This document shows positions 54,419 through 64,000 of a stretch of DNA of 64,000 nt, in pieces. How positions within the stretch are numbered: position 1 is the stretch's first letter; each line of letters starts with the position of its first letter. The stretch is from Streptomyces sp. DT2A-34. Lineage in GTDB: Bacteria > Actinomycetota > Actinomycetes > Streptomycetales > Streptomycetaceae. The position numbers were made by a program, and so were the translations under genes. The notes under the pieces are model-generated. The model made no database searches, had not been told where the DNA came from, and saw only the letters and a list, made by a program, of their open reading frames with translations. The stretch spans positions 434,001 through 498,000 of the forward strand of contig NZ_JASTWJ010000001.1 of assembly GCF_030499515.1 (NCBI RefSeq), read 5' to 3'.

Positions 54419-57400
54419 CTACAGCCCCAACTCGGAGTCGAGCAGGGCGAACATCTCGTCGTCGGACGCCGTCTCCAGGTCGATCCCGCCGTCGCCTGTG
54501 TCTCCGTTGCGCAGCTCCGCCCACTTGGTGCGCAGCACCTCCAGGCGGCCGGCGACCTGCTGGTGGAACCGTTCGTCGAAGCCGCCCGTGGCGTCGGCGA
54601 ACGCCTTCTCGATCTTGTCGAGTTCGGCGAGCAGGGCCGGTGTTCCCTGGGCGGGTTCGCCGATGTTCAGCTCGGAGCGGAGCAGCTCGACCAGGTCGTT
54701 CGGGGTCGGGTGGTCGAACACCAGCGTGGCGGGCAGGCGCAGACCGGTGACCGTGCCGAGGCGGTTGCGCAGCTCGACGGCGGTGAGGGAGTCGAAGCCC
54801 AGCTCCTGGAACTGGCGCTCGGGTTCGATCTCCTCACCGGCGCCGTGGCCGAGCACTTCGGCGACCTGACCCCGGACGACCTCCAGCAGCATCGCCGTGC
54901 GCTCGTCCTCGGTGAGTCCCGCCATCCGGCGCACCAGAGAGTCGGCGGTCTCCTGTCCGACGACGGCCCGCCTGGACTTCGTCCGGACGAGACCGCGCAG
55001 CAGTGGCGCCGGCTCGCCCAGGTCCCGTAGCACCGCCAGGTCCAGGCGGACCGGCAGCAGGACCGTCAGCCCGGTGCCGAGCGCCGCGTCGAAGAGGCGT
55101 ACGCCCTGCTCCTCGGTGAGCGCGGGCAGGCCGCCGCGGGCCATGCGGGCCGCGTCCTGCGCGGTGAGCATGCCGGTGTCCCAGGCGCCCCAGGCCAGCG
55201 AGACGGCGGGCAGTCCTTCGGCCCGGCGGCGGGCGGCGAGGGCGTCGAGGAACGCGTTGCCCGCCGCGTAGTTCGCCTGCCCCGGGTTGCCGAGCGTGCC
55301 CGCGACCGAGGAGAACAGCACGAAGTGGTCGAGGTCGCCGGCGAGTTCGTGCAGGAACCAGGCCGCGTCGGCCTTGGGCTGGAGCACCGGGTCGATGCGG
55401 TCCAGCGTCAGCTGTTCGACCGTGGCGTCGTCGAGGACACCGGCGGCGTGCACGACCGACCTGACCGGGTGCCGGTCGAGCAGCGCCCTCAGGTCGTCCC
55501 GGTCGGCGATGTCGCAGGCGACCACCGACACGGTCGCGCCGGCCGCCTCCAGTTCACTCACGTCGGCCTCGCCCTTGCGGCTGGCCAGCACCAGCTCGGT
55601 GACGCCGTGCCGGTCCACCAGGTGCCGGGCGATGATCCGGCCGAGCGCGCCGGTGCCGCCGGTGATGAGGACGGGCCCCGTCCAGGTCTGCTCCTCCTGC
55701 GGCTGCGGCGCGGGGGCCAGCCGTCCGGCCAGAACCTCCCCGTCGCGGATGACGACCTGCGGTTCCTCGACGGCGACGGCCTGGCGCAGCACGGCGAGCG
55801 ACGAGCGCCGGTCGTCGAGGTCGAGCAGGCCGAAGCGCCCGGGGTGTTCGGACTGCGCCACGCGCACCATGCCCCACACGGCGGCGCCCACCACGTCCGG
55901 GACATCCCCGTCGGCTGCGGCGATGGCACCCCGTGTGACGAACACCAGCCGTCCGGACCGTTCGGCGGTCAGCCACTCCTGGATGTTCACCAGTGCGTCG
56001 GACACCGCCGCGTGCGCCGAGTCCACGACGTCCTCGGAGACGGCGACGACCTCGACCAGCACCACGTCCGCGTCCGCGGCGGCGATGTCCGGGTGGACTC
56101 GGCCGCCGACGAAGCTGTCCGCAAGGCCGAAGGCGTCCTCACCGGCGACCGCGACCGGCTCGTCGAAGGCGGTGTTCGCCGCGATGGGCGTCCAGTTCAA
56201 GGTGAACAGCGAGTCGCGCCCGACGCCGGAGCCCGCCAGCTGCTGTGCGGAGACCTCCCGCACCACCAGGGACTCCACCTGGGCGACCGGAGTGCCGGAC
56301 GAGTCGGCGAGGGCTATCGACATCGCCCCGCTCTCGTCGCGCTCCATCCTCACCCGTACCGCCGAGGCACCGGTGGCCTGCAGCGAGACGCCCTCCCACG
56401 AGAAGGGCAGCGCAGCGGATCCGCCGCTCCCGCCCCGCTCCTCGCCGCCGAGCAACGCGGTGTGCAGGGCGGCGTCGAGCAGTGCCGGGTGCAGGCCGAA
56501 CCCGCCGGCTTCCGTTCCCTCGGGCAGGGCGACCTCGGCATAGACCGCGCCGGCCGCCCGCCACGCCCGCCGCAGCCCCTGGAACGCCGGCCCGTAGCCG
56601 AAGCCGACCTCGGCGAACCGGTCGTACGCGCCGTCGAGGTCGATGGCCTCGGCGCCGGCCGGCGGCCACTCGGCGGTGCCGGACCCGAGGTCGGACGCGG
56701 GGTCCGACGGGGCGGGCCGACCGCCCGTGGCGAGGAGGCCGGTGGCGTTCTCGGTCCAGGGCAGGTCCGTGTCCTCGGGCCGCGAGTAGACCGTCACGGT
56801 ACGTCGGCCGTCGTCGTCGGCGGTGCCGACGGACACCTGCACCTGGACACCGCCCTGTTCGGGCAGGACCAGCGGCGCGGCCATCGTCAGCTCCTCCACG
56901 GTGTCGCAGCCCAGCTCGTCACCGGCGCGCAGCGCCAGCTCGACCAGCGCGGCACCGGGCACCAGGGCCCGGCCCATGATCACGTGGTCGGCGAGCCAGT
57001 GGTGCGTACGCAGCGAGAGCCTGCTCGTGAACAAGTGGCCCGCGGAACCGGCGAGTTCGACGGCCGCACCGAGCAGCGGGTGTACGACACCGCGCAGACC
57101 GGCGGCCCGTACGTCGCCCGCGCCTTCGGCGACCTTGGGCCAGTAGCTCTGCCGCCGGAAGGCGTAGGTGGGCAGGTCGATGAGCTTTCCGCCCGGGTAG
57201 AAGGACGTCCAGTCGACATCGGCACCGCCGACATGCAGCCGCGCGAGGGCGGTCAGCGCCGCGGTCTCCTCCGGCTTGCCCTTGCGCAGGACCGGGATCG
57301 CGACCGCGTCGGCCACGTCCTGGGCGACCATCGCGGACAGCACACCGTCCGGGCCGATCTCCAGGAAGGCCACGTCACCCAGTGCCTGGACGTTGTCGTG

Positions 57401-60400
57401 GAAGCGTACGGCGTCGCGCACGTGCCGCACCCAGTACTCGGGGTCGGTCACATCGCCCGACGTGCTGAACGGGATGCCCGGGGCCTCGAAGTTGATGTCC
57501 TCGACCACCTCGCGGAAGTCGTCGAGCATCGGGTCCATCAGCGGCGAGTGGAAGGCATGCGACACACGCAGCCGCTTGGACTTCCAACGCGACGCGATCT
57601 CCAGCACCTCAGCCTCGTCACCCGCGATGACCACGGAGGCCGGGCCGTTGACGGCAGCGATGGAGACCTTGTCGGTCAGGTGCGGCAGCACCTCCTCCTC
57701 GGAGGCCACCACCGAGACCATCGCACCACCAGCAGGCAGCTCCTGCATCAGACTGGAGCGCGCCGTGACGAGGAGGCACGCGTCCTCCAGACTCAACACA
57801 CCCGCGACATGAGCCGCCGCGATCTCGCCGATGGAGTGACCGGCCAGGTGATCGGGCCTCACGCCCCACGACTCCACCAACCGGTACAGGGCCACTTGCA
57901 ACGCGAACAGAGCGGGCTGGGTGTAACCGGTCTGGTTCAGCAGCTCCTCGTCCTCGCCCCACATCACCTCACGAAGCGCCGGGTCGAGATGGACGAGTAC
58001 GGCGTCGAAGGCCTCCGCGAACACCGGGAAGCGGTCGTACAACTCCCGCCCCATACCGAGCCGTTGCGAGCCCTGCCCCGAGAACAAGAAGGCGAGGGGC
58101 TTGCGGGCGGCCGCGCCTCGGGCGAGTTCCACACCGTCGAGCAGGACTGCGCGGTGGCTGAACCTCGATCGGGCGGTGAGCAGCGAGTGGCCGATGTCGA
58201 TCGGGTCGCCGTCGAGTTCCCGGACCCGCTCGATCTGGCCCGACAACGCCGCCTCGGTCTTGGCGGACACCAGCCACGGGACGCCTCGCACGGGCTCGGT
58301 GTCCGGGGCGGCCGGGGAGTCCACCGCGGGTCCCCGCTCCAGGATGACGTGCGCGTTGGTGCCGCTGATGCCGAAGGAGGACACGGCCGCGCGCCGGGGG
58401 CGGTCGACCCCGGGCCATTCGGTGGTGTCGGTGAGCAGGTCGACGGCGCCTTCCGTCCAGTCCACGTGCGACGAGGGCGTGTCCGCGTGCAGTGTCCTGG
58501 GCAGGATGCCGTGCTGCATCGCCTGCACCATCTTGATCACTCCGGCGACGCCGGCGGCGGCCTGGGTGTGACCGATGTTCGACTTGATGGCACCGAGCTT
58601 GAGCGGGATCTCGCGGTCCTGGCCGTAGGTCGCCAGCAGGGCCTGCGCCTCGATCGGGTCGCCCAGTGTCGTACCGGTGCCATGGGCCTCGACGGCGTCG
58701 ACGTCCGCGGTGGACAGCCCGGCGCTCGCGAGAGCCTGCCGGATCACCCGCTGCTGCGACGGACCGTTCGGCGCGGTCAGACCATTCGACGCACCGTCCT
58801 GATTGACCGCCGAGCCCTTGACCACGGCGAGGATCTGGTGACCGTTACGCACCGCATCCGACTGCCGTTCCAGTACGACGAGGCCGGCGCCCTCGGCCCA
58901 GCCCACGCCGTCCGCGCCGTCGCCGAACGCCTTGCAGCGGCCGTCCTCGGACAACCCGCGCTGTCGGGAGAACCCGACGAACGAGCCCGGCGTGGACATC
59001 ACCGTGACACCTCCGGCGAGGGCGAGGGTGCACTCGCCGGAGCGCAGCGCCTGCATCGCCCAGTGCATCGCGACCAGCGACGACGAGCACGCCGTGTCCA
59101 CGGACACCGACGGGCCCTCCAGCCCGAGCGCATACGAGACACGGCCGGACACCACGCTCGGCGAGGCGCCGGTGCTGCCGTAGCCCTCGGTGTCGGCGCC
59201 GCCGATCAGCTGCGTGTAGTCGTTGTACATGACGCCGGCGAACACACCGGTCCGGCTGCCCCGCAGCGACACCGGGTCGACGCCCGTGCGCTCCAGGGCC
59301 TCCCACGCCGTCTCCAGCAGCAACCGCTGCTGGGCGTCGGTCGACAGTGCCTCGCGCGGGGACATCCCGAAGAACTCGGCGTCGAACTGGTCGGCGTCGT
59401 GCAGGAAGCCGCCGGAGCGGGTGTACGACGTGCCGGGGTGGTCGGGGTCGGGGTGGAACAGGGTGTCCAGGTCCCAGCCTCGGTTCGTCGGGAACGGCGT
59501 GATGGCATCCGTGCCGTCGAGCACCAGCTGCCACAGCTCTTCGGGGGTCGTGACCCCGCCGGGGTAGCGGCAGGCCATGCCGACGATGACGATCGGGTCG
59601 TCGGACAGGGCCGCAGTGGACACGGCGGGCAGGTTGTCCGCCGGGGCCTGAGCGCCGAGGAGTTCGTCCTTGACGTAGGCCGCGAGCTGGTGGGCGGACG
59701 GGTAGTCGAACACCACGGTGGCGGGCAGCTTCAGTCCGGTGACCGCGGTGAGGCGGTTGCGCAGCTCGACCGCGGTGAGCGAGTCGAAGCCCAGTTCCTG
59801 GAAGGCTCGCTCCGGGTCGACGGCGGCGGTGGTGTCATAGCCGAGGACCGCGGCGACCTCGCCGCGCACCAGGTCCACGAGCGCCGCGGTGCGGCCCGCC
59901 TCGTCGAGGGCGGACAGCCGCTGGACGAGGCCGGATGCGGTCTCCGCCCCGGCGATCCTGCGGCGCGACTTGACGCGGATCAGACCGCGCAGCAACGGCC
60001 GCACGGTTCCCTCGGCCTTGAGGGCCGCGAGGTCGAGTTCGACCGGCAGCACGGCCGCCGCGTCACTGCCTACGGCGGCGTCGAACAGTTCCACGCCGCG
60101 TTCGGCGCCGATGGCGGGCATGCCCGAGCGGGCCATGCGCTCGGCGTCGTCCGGAGCCGGCATGCCGGTCTCCCAGGCACCCCAGGCGAGGGACACGGCG
60201 GGCAGCCCTTCAGCCCTGCGCCGGGCGGCCAGAGCGTCGAGGAAGGCGTTGCCCGCCGCGTAGTTGCCCTGTCCGGCGTTACCGAAGACACCGGCGGCAC
60301 TGGAGAACAACACGAACTGCGCGACATCACCGAGGAGTTCGTGCAGGTTCCAGGCCGCGTCGGCCTTCGGCCGCAACACGCTGTCGAGACGCTCCGGGGT

Positions 60401-63400
60401 CAGCGAGGCGACGACACCGTCATCGAGCACACCCGCAGCGTGGACGACAGAGCGGACCGGATGCCGGTCCAGTAGCTCGGCGAGCGCATCCCGATCGGCG
60501 ATGTCGCAGGCGACCACCGACACGGTCGCCCCGGCCGCCTCCAGCTCCGTCACGTCGGCCTGGCCGGTGCGGCTGGCCAGGACGAGCTCCGTCACACCGT
60601 GCCGCTCGACCAGATGCCGGGCAATGATCCGGCCGAGGCCGCCGGTACCGCCCGTGATGAGAACGGGGCTCTCCCAGACGGCCGCCTCCTGGGCGACGTG
60701 CACCCGGCCCAGGCGGGCGGCGCGGGCCTCGCCCTCACGGATCACCAGTTGCGGCTCGTCGAGGTCGAGCACCGCGAGCAGCGTCGCGAGCGAGGACTCC
60801 TCGGCGTCGAGGTCGATCAGGCCGAAGCGGTCCGGGTGCTCGGACTGCGCCGAGCGGACCAGGCCCCAGGCGGCGGCGCCGGCGAGGTCGTCGCCGTCGA
60901 CCGCGCCCCGGGTGACGAACACCAGGCGGCCGTCGCGGTCGTCGGCGATCCACTCGTGCAGCAGCCCCAACACCTGGCGGGTGGTGCGGTGCGCGCCGTC
61001 CGCGCCGGGCTCGCCGGACAGCGGCACCAGCACGACCGACGTGTCGGCGAGCGCGAGCCGGCCTTCCACCCGGCCGACCGACAGCCCGAGCACGTCGGGG
61101 CCGAGAACGCTGACGCTCCGGCCCGCCTCGGCGGGCGGCACGGCGACCGGCGTCCACTCGACGGCGAAGAGCGCGTCCTGGCGGCGGGCACCGGTCTCCT
61201 CGTGGGTGACCGCCCGCACCACCAGCGACTCGACCGAGGCGACGGCGTTGCCCGCCGGGTCGGCGAGCGCGATCGACGTTCCGGCGGCGTTGCGGGTCAG
61301 ACGCACCCGCAGCGCGGAGGCGCCGGTCGCGTGCAGGGAGACGTTCTCCCACGCGAACGGCAGCCCGGCGGTGCCGCTCTCGTCGAGCAGCAAGGCGTGC
61401 AGGGCCGCGTCGAGCAGGGCAGGGTGCAGTCCGTACGGCGTGACGTTGACGTCGTCGGGCAGCGCCACCTCGGCGTATGTGTCGTCGCCGATCCTCCATG
61501 CCGCCTTCAGGCCCCGGAAGGGCCCGCTGTAGGCGAACCCGGCCCCGGCGAACCGGTCGTAGCAGCCCGTCACGTCGAGCGTCTCGGCGCCGGCCGGCGG
61601 CCACACGCTCGTGTCGAAGTCGATCCGACGCTCGCCACCGGCGAGCGCACCGGACACGACCTGCGTCCACGGCACGTCCACGGCCTCGGCGGGCCGGGCG
61701 TGCACGGTGAAGGTACGACGGCCCGACTCGTCCTCGGCGGACACCCGTGTCTGCAGGGCGAGGCCCCCGGTCTCCGGCAGGATCACCGGCGCGGACAGCG
61801 TCAGCTCCTCCAGCCGGTCGAGCCCGAGTTCGTCGCCGGCCCGCACGGCCAGTTCGACGAGGGCCGCACCCGGCACCATGACGCTGCCGTTCACGACGTG
61901 GTGGGCCAGCCATGGGTGGGTGCGCAGGGCGAGGCGGCTGGTGAACAGGAAGCCCTCGCCGTCGGCGAGTTCCGCCGAGGCGTTCAGCAGGGGGTGACCG
62001 AGGGCCACCAGGCCGATGCCGGACGCGTCGTCACCGCCGATGCGTACGGCGGGCCAGAACGCCTGGTGCTCGAAGGCGTAGGTGGGCAGGTCGATCGGCC
62101 TGCCGCCCGGGTAGAAGGACGTCCAGTCGACGTGGGTGCCGTGGACGTGCAGGGTGGCGAGGGCGGTCAGGGCCGCGGTCGGCTCCGGCTTGTCCTTGCG
62201 CAGGACCGGGATCGCGACCGCGTCGGGCTTGTCCTGGGCGACCATCGCGGACAGCACACCGTCCGGGCCGATCTCCAGGAAGGTCACGTCGGCGAGAGCC
62301 TGGACGTTGTCGTGGAAGCGGACCGCGTCCCGGACGTGGTTCACCCAGTACTCGGGGTCGGTCACATCGCCGGACGTGGTGAAGGGGATCTGCGGTTCAC
62401 GGAACTCGATCTCGCCGATCGCCTCCCGGAAGTCCTCCAGCATCGGGTCCATCAGTGGCGAGTGGAAGGCGTGCGACACCCTCAGCCGCTTCGACTTCCA
62501 ACGCTCAGCGATCTTGAGGACTTCGGCCTCGTCACCGGAGATCACCACGGATGTCGGGCCATTGACTGCGGCGATGGAGACGCTGTCGGTCAGATGCGGC
62601 AGCACTTCGGCCTCGGAGGCCATGACCGAGACCATCGCGCCACCGGCGGGCAGTTCCTGCATCAAGCTGGAACGGGCCGTGACCAACAGGCACGCGTCCT
62701 CCAGGCTCAACACACCCGCGACGTGCGCCGCGGCGATCTCGCCGATGGAGTGACCGGCCAGGTGATCCGGCCTCACACCCCACGACTCCACCAGCCGGTA
62801 CAGCGCCACCTGAAGCGCGAACAGAGCGGGCTGGGTGTAGCCCGTCTGGTTCAGCAGCCCCTCGTCCTCACCCCACACCACCTCACGCAGCGCAGGGTCG
62901 AGGTACATCAGGGCATCGTCGAACGCCTCCGCGAACACCGGGAAACGGTCGTACAACTCCCGCCCCATACCGAGCCGCTGCGAACCCTGACCGGAGAAGA
63001 GCAGGGCGAGGGGGCGACCGGAGCGGGCCCGGCCCCGGGCCAGTTCGATGCCGTCCAGCAGCACCGCACGGTGGTCGAAGAGCGTACGGCTGGTGAGCAG
63101 CGAGTGGCCGATGTCGACGGGGTCGCCGTCGAGTTCCCGGACCCTGTCGATCTGGCCTGACAGAGCCGCCTCGGTCTTCGCGGACACCAGCCACGGCACG
63201 TCGGAGGTGGGGGCCTCGACAGCGGTTGCCGGTGCGACGGGTGCTTGTGCGACCGGCTGCTCCAGGATGACGTGCGCGTTCGTACCGCTGAGGCCGAACG
63301 ACGAGACACCGGCCCGGCGCGGGCGCCCGACGGTCGGCCAGCCGGTCGGGTCGCCGATCAGCTCGACGGCGCCCTCGCTCCAGTCGACGTGTGTCGACGG

Positions 63401-64000
63401 CTCGGTGACGTGCAGCGTCGGGGGGAGCACGCCGTGCTCCAGCGCCTTGACCATTTTGATGATGCCCGCGACGCCCGCGGCCGCCTGGGTGTGGCCGATG
63501 TTGGACTTCACCGACCCCAGGTAGAGCGGTACGTCGCGGTCCTGGCCGTAGGTCGCCATCAGGGCCTGCGCCTCGATGGGGTCGCCCAGTGTCGTTCCGG
63601 TGCCGTGGGCCTCGACGGCATCCACGTCGGCGGTGGACAGGCCTGCGGATGCGAGTGCCTGCCGGATGACGCGTTGCTGCGACGGACCGTTCGGCGCCGT
63701 GAGCCCGTTGGAGGCACCGTCCTGGTTGACGGCCGAGCCCTTGACGACGGCCAGGATCCGGTGACCGTTGCGGATGGCGTCGGACTCGCGCTCCAGCACC
63801 AGCAGGCCGACGCCCTCCGACCAGCCGACGCCGTCAGCACTGTCCGAGAAGGCCTTGCAGCGGCCGTCCTGCGCGAGCCCGCGCTGCCGGGAGAAGCCGA
63901 CGAAGGCGCCCGGTGTGGACATAACGGTGACACCGCCGGCGAGGGCGAGGGTGCACTCGCCGGAGCGCAGCGCCTGCATCGCCCAGTGCATCGCGACCAG
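54419..64000 (-). CDS. Type I modular polyketide synthase, last two modules (5' partial)
   Basis: At least 3193 residues, running off the right edge. Domain order: partial KS, AT, DH, KR, ACP, then KS, AT, DH, KR, ACP, and a C-terminal docking-like tail. There is no thioesterase, so the chain passes to another protein. Both ATs have GHSIGE and HAFH, the malonyl-CoA signature. Both DHs keep HxxxGxxxxP and the LLDAALH motif; both KRs keep LDD (B-type) with Ser, Tyr and Asn; there is no ER. Two such modules in a row should build a conjugated diene. The tail (from [12 protein letters not shown], coiled-coil-like, to an acidic end) resembles docking domains. The KS active-site cysteine of the first module lies just outside the window. 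Confidence 0.95.
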   Translation of the reverse strand: MVAMHWAMQALRSGECTLALAGGVTVMSTPGAFVGFSRQRGLAQDGRCKAFSDSADGVGWSEGVGLLVLERESDAIRNGHRILAVVKGSAVNQDGASNGLTAPNGPSQQRVIRQALASAGLSTADVDAVEAHGTGTTLGDPIEAQALMATYGQDRDVPLYLGSVKSNIGHTQAAAGVAGIIKMVKALEHGVLPPTLHVTEPSTHVDWSEGAVELIGDPTGWPTVGRPRRAGVSSFGLSGTNAHVILEQPVAQAPVAPATAVEAPTSDVPWLVSAKTEAALSGQIDRVRELDGDPVDIGHSLLTSRTLFDHRAVLLDGIELARGRARSGRPLALLFSGQGSQRLGMGRELYDRFPVFAEAFDDALMYLDPALREVVWGEDEGLLNQTGYTQPALFALQVALYRLVESWGVRPDHLAGHSIGEIAAAHVAGVLSLEDACLLVTARSSLMQELPAGGAMVSVMASEAEVLPHLTDSVSIAAVNGPTSVVISGDEAEVLKIAERWKSKRLRVSHAFHSPLMDPMLEDFREAIGEIEFREPQIPFTTSGDVTDPEYWVNHVRDAVRFHDNVQALADVTFLEIGPDGVLSAMVAQDKPDAVAIPVLRKDKPEPTAALTALATLHVHGTHVDWTSFYPGGRPIDLPTYAFEHQAFWPAVRIGGDDASGIGLVALGHPLLNASAELADGEGFLFTSRLALRTHPWLAHHVVNGSVMVPGAALVELAVRAGDELGLDRLEELTLSAPVILPETGGLALQTRVSAEDESGRRTFTVHARPAEAVDVPWTQVVSGALAGGERRIDFDTSVWPPAGAETLDVTGCYDRFAGAGFAYSGPFRGLKAAWRIGDDTYAEVALPDDVNVTPYGLHPALLDAALHALLLDESGTAGLPFAWENVSLHATGASALRVRLTRNAAGTSIALADPAGNAVASVESLVVRAVTHEETGARRQDALFAVEWTPVAVPPAEAGRSVSVLGPDVLGLSVGRVEGRLALADTSVVLVPLSGEPGADGAHRTTRQVLGLLHEWIADDRDGRLVFVTRGAVDGDDLAGAAAWGLVRSAQSEHPDRFGLIDLDAEESSLATLLAVLDLDEPQLVIREGEARAARLGRVHVAQEAAVWESPVLITGGTGGLGRIIARHLVERHGVTELVLASRTGQADVTELEAAGATVSVVACDIADRDALAELLDRHPVRSVVHAAGVLDDGVVASLTPERLDSVLRPKADAAWNLHELLGDVAQFVLFSSAAGVFGNAGQGNYAAGNAFLDALAARRRAEGLPAVSLAWGAWETGMPAPDDAERMARSGMPAIGAERGVELFDAAVGSDAAAVLPVELDLAALKAEGTVRPLLRGLIRVKSRRRIAGAETASGLVQRLSALDEAGRTAALVDLVRGEVAAVLGYDTTAAVDPERAFQELGFDSLTAVELRNRLTAVTGLKLPATVVFDYPSAHQLAAYVKDELLGAQAPADNLPAVSTAALSDDPIVIVGMACRYPGGVTTPEELWQLVLDGTDAITPFPTNRGWDLDTLFHPDPDHPGTSYTRSGGFLHDADQFDAEFFGMSPREALSTDAQQRLLLETAWEALERTGVDPVSLRGSRTGVFAGVMYNDYTQLIGGADTEGYGSTGASPSVVSGRVSYALGLEGPSVSVDTACSSSLVAMHWAMQALRSGECTLALAGGVTVMSTPGSFVGFSRQRGLSEDGRCKAFGDGADGVGWAEGAGLVVLERQSDAVRNGHQILAVVKGSAVNQDGASNGLTAPNGPSQQRVIRQALASAGLSTADVDAVEAHGTGTTLGDPIEAQALLATYGQDREIPLKLGAIKSNIGHTQAAAGVAGVIKMVQAMQHGILPRTLHADTPSSHVDWTEGAVDLLTDTTEWPGVDRPRRAAVSSFGISGTNAHVILERGPAVDSPAAPDTEPVRGVPWLVSAKTEAALSGQIERVRELDGDPIDIGHSLLTARSRFSHRAVLLDGVELARGAAARKPLAFLFSGQGSQRLGMGRELYDRFPVFAEAFDAVLVHLDPALREVMWGEDEELLNQTGYTQPALFALQVALYRLVESWGVRPDHLAGHSIGEIAAAHVAGVLSLEDACLLVTARSSLMQELPAGGAMVSVVASEEEVLPHLTDKVSIAAVNGPASVVIAGDEAEVLEIASRWKSKRLRVSHAFHSPLMDPMLDDFREVVEDINFEAPGIPFSTSGDVTDPEYWVRHVRDAVRFHDNVQALGDVAFLEIGPDGVLSAMVAQDVADAVAIPVLRKGKPEETAALTALARLHVGGADVDWTSFYPGGKLIDLPTYAFRRQSYWPKVAEGAGDVRAAGLRGVVHPLLGAAVELAGSAGHLFTSRLSLRTHHWLADHVIMGRALVPGAALVELALRAGDELGCDTVEELTMAAPLVLPEQGGVQVQVSVGTADDDGRRTVTVYSRPEDTDLPWTENATGLLATGGRPAPSDPASDLGSGTAEWPPAGAEAIDLDGAYDRFAEVGFGYGPAFQGLRRAWRAAGAVYAEVALPEGTEAGGFGLHPALLDAALHTALLGGEERGGSGGSAALPFSWEGVSLQATGASAVRVRMERDESGAMSIALADSSGTPVAQVESLVVREVSAQQLAGSGVGRDSLFTLNWTPIAANTAFDEPVAVAGEDAFGLADSFVGGRVHPDIAAADADVVLVEVVAVSEDVVDSAHAAVSDALVNIQEWLTAERSGRLVFVTRGAIAAADGDVPDVVGAAVWGMVRVAQSEHPGRFGLLDLDDRRSSLAVLRQAVAVEEPQVVIRDGEVLAGRLAPAPQPQEEQTWTGPVLITGGTGALGRIIARHLVDRHGVTELVLASRKGEADVSELEAAGATVSVVACDIADRDDLRALLDRHPVRSVVHAAGVLDDATVEQLTLDRIDPVLQPKADAAWFLHELAGDLDHFVLFSSVAGTLGNPGQANYAAGNAFLDALAARRRAEGLPAVSLAWGAWDTGMLTAQDAARMARGGLPALTEEQGVRLFDAALGTGLTVLLPVRLDLAVLRDLGEPAPLLRGLVRTKSRRAVVGQETADSLVRRMAGLTEDERTAMLLEVVRGQVAEVLGHGAGEEIEPERQFQELGFDSLTAVELRNRLGTVTGLRLPATLVFDHPTPNDLVELLRSELNIGEPAQGTPALLAELDKIEKAFADATGGFDERFHQQVAGRLEVLRTKWAELRNGDTGDGGIDLETASDDEMFALLDSELGL
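54668..59602 (-). other. PKS module n+1: KS-AT-DH-KR-ACP
   Basis: Approximate domain positions: KS 58334-59602 (active Cys in VDTACSSS, His in EAHGTGT and NIGHTQ), AT 57272-58096, DH 56258-57085, KR core 55127-55678, ACP 54668-54898 with the serine in [11 protein letters not shown] tail of about 80 residues follows (54419-54660). Confidence 0.88.
57710..57937. repeat. AT-domain duplicate block, copy 2 (module n+1)
   Basis: Second copy of the AT block described at 62624-62851; only one residue differs over 76. It points to recent module duplication or gene conversion. Confidence 0.8.
59666..64000 (-). other. PKS module n: (KS)-AT-DH-KR-ACP
   Basis: Approximate domain positions: KS 63257-64000 (starts just after the CSSSLVA part; His motifs EAHGTGT and NIGHTQAA present), AT 62192-63010, DH 61202-61999, KR core 60122-60670, ACP 59666-59884 with the phosphopantetheine serine in [13 protein letters not shown] structural half lies between DH and KR core. 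All catalytic residues seen are intact. Confidence 0.88.
62624..62851. repeat. AT-domain duplicate block, copy 1 (module n)
   Basis: Encodes 75 of 76 residues identical to the block at 57710-57937, starting [11 protein letters not shown] and including GHSIGE. The flanking KS and AT sequence is also nearly the same in both modules, so this is part of a long direct repeat about 4.9 kb apart. Confidence 0.8.

Noticed and set aside
54342..54524. A collagen-like GPKGPIGPK peptide between the PKS and the dehydrogenase
   Set aside because: It is the translation of the GC-rich terminator region and overlaps the PKS end; no ribosome site.
55325..60475. A 1716-codon open frame on the plus strand
   Set aside because: It is antisense to the PKS gene; its protein is Arg/Gly/His-rich without motifs, a side effect of GC-biased codons.

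Overview
The window is high-GC actinobacterial DNA, most likely from a Streptomyces. Genes are densely packed with many ATGA/GTGA stop-start overlaps, GTG and TTG starts are common, third codon positions are strongly GC-biased, the Zur-type box fits the Streptomyces consensus, a TTA (bldA-type) leucine codon is present, and the right end enters a modular type I polyketide synthase (PKS). I see no tRNA, rRNA, CRISPR array, intact insertion sequence or integrase.

Layout. 1-6381 (+): the end of a rhamnose catabolic operon (fused rhamnulose-1-phosphate aldolase/short-chain dehydrogenase, then rhamnulokinase) followed by lutABC for L-lactate oxidation. Together they can take rhamnulose to dihydroxyacetone phosphate and pyruvate. 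6399-13857: a Rieske-tailed FAD oxidoreductase (-), a MacB/FtsX-type ABC exporter (+), a MoxR ATPase with its von Willebrand partner (+), and an MDR quinone-reductase-like enzyme (+). 13909-16198 (-): a cupin, a serine/threonine dehydratase and its YheO-type regulator. 16342-22891 (+): a galactoside module with a perfect 24-bp operator, an MFS transporter, two GH35 beta-galactosidases and a LacI regulator. 22907-27759 (-): a P1B-4 metal-efflux ATPase, then znuBCA zinc uptake headed by a Zur-like box. 27830-36898: an SRAP DNA-repair protein, a scar fusing the 3' end of purU to a DUF6766 remnant, and the sarcosine oxidase operon glyA-soxBDAG (-) with a divergent GntR regulator. 36962-38131: decayed DNA (GntR remnant, aldehyde dehydrogenase remnant, inverted 22-nt elements). 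38132-43533 (+): a sugar ABC importer with an oxidoreductase and a GntR regulator. 43540-45605: a lower-GC island holding a broken large gene, next to a broken resident gene. 45645-48977: a Tat-exported berberine-bridge-type oxidase, a methyltransferase, an alcohol dehydrogenase remnant and a small membrane protein. 49050-64000 (-): the edge of a polyketide cluster with a KAS III enzyme, a PAS-LuxR activator, a short glycosyltransferase-like protein, a duplicated 3-hydroxyacyl-CoA dehydrogenase, and a PKS whose last two modules are both KS-AT-DH-KR-ACP with malonyl-type AT motifs. This predicts a conjugated diene stretch.

How the genes work together. The left two thirds are a chain of compact catabolic and transport operons, most with their own regulator and a visible operator. 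The accessory signal is at the junctions: the purU/DUF6766 fusion, the GntR/aldehyde dehydrogenase scar and the 1.7-kb island are deletion or insertion footprints. The PKS edge is the main specialised-metabolism feature. No wholly new system is proven; the best leads are the truncated large gene in the island, the dehydrogenase with one apparently dead half, and the fused purU end.
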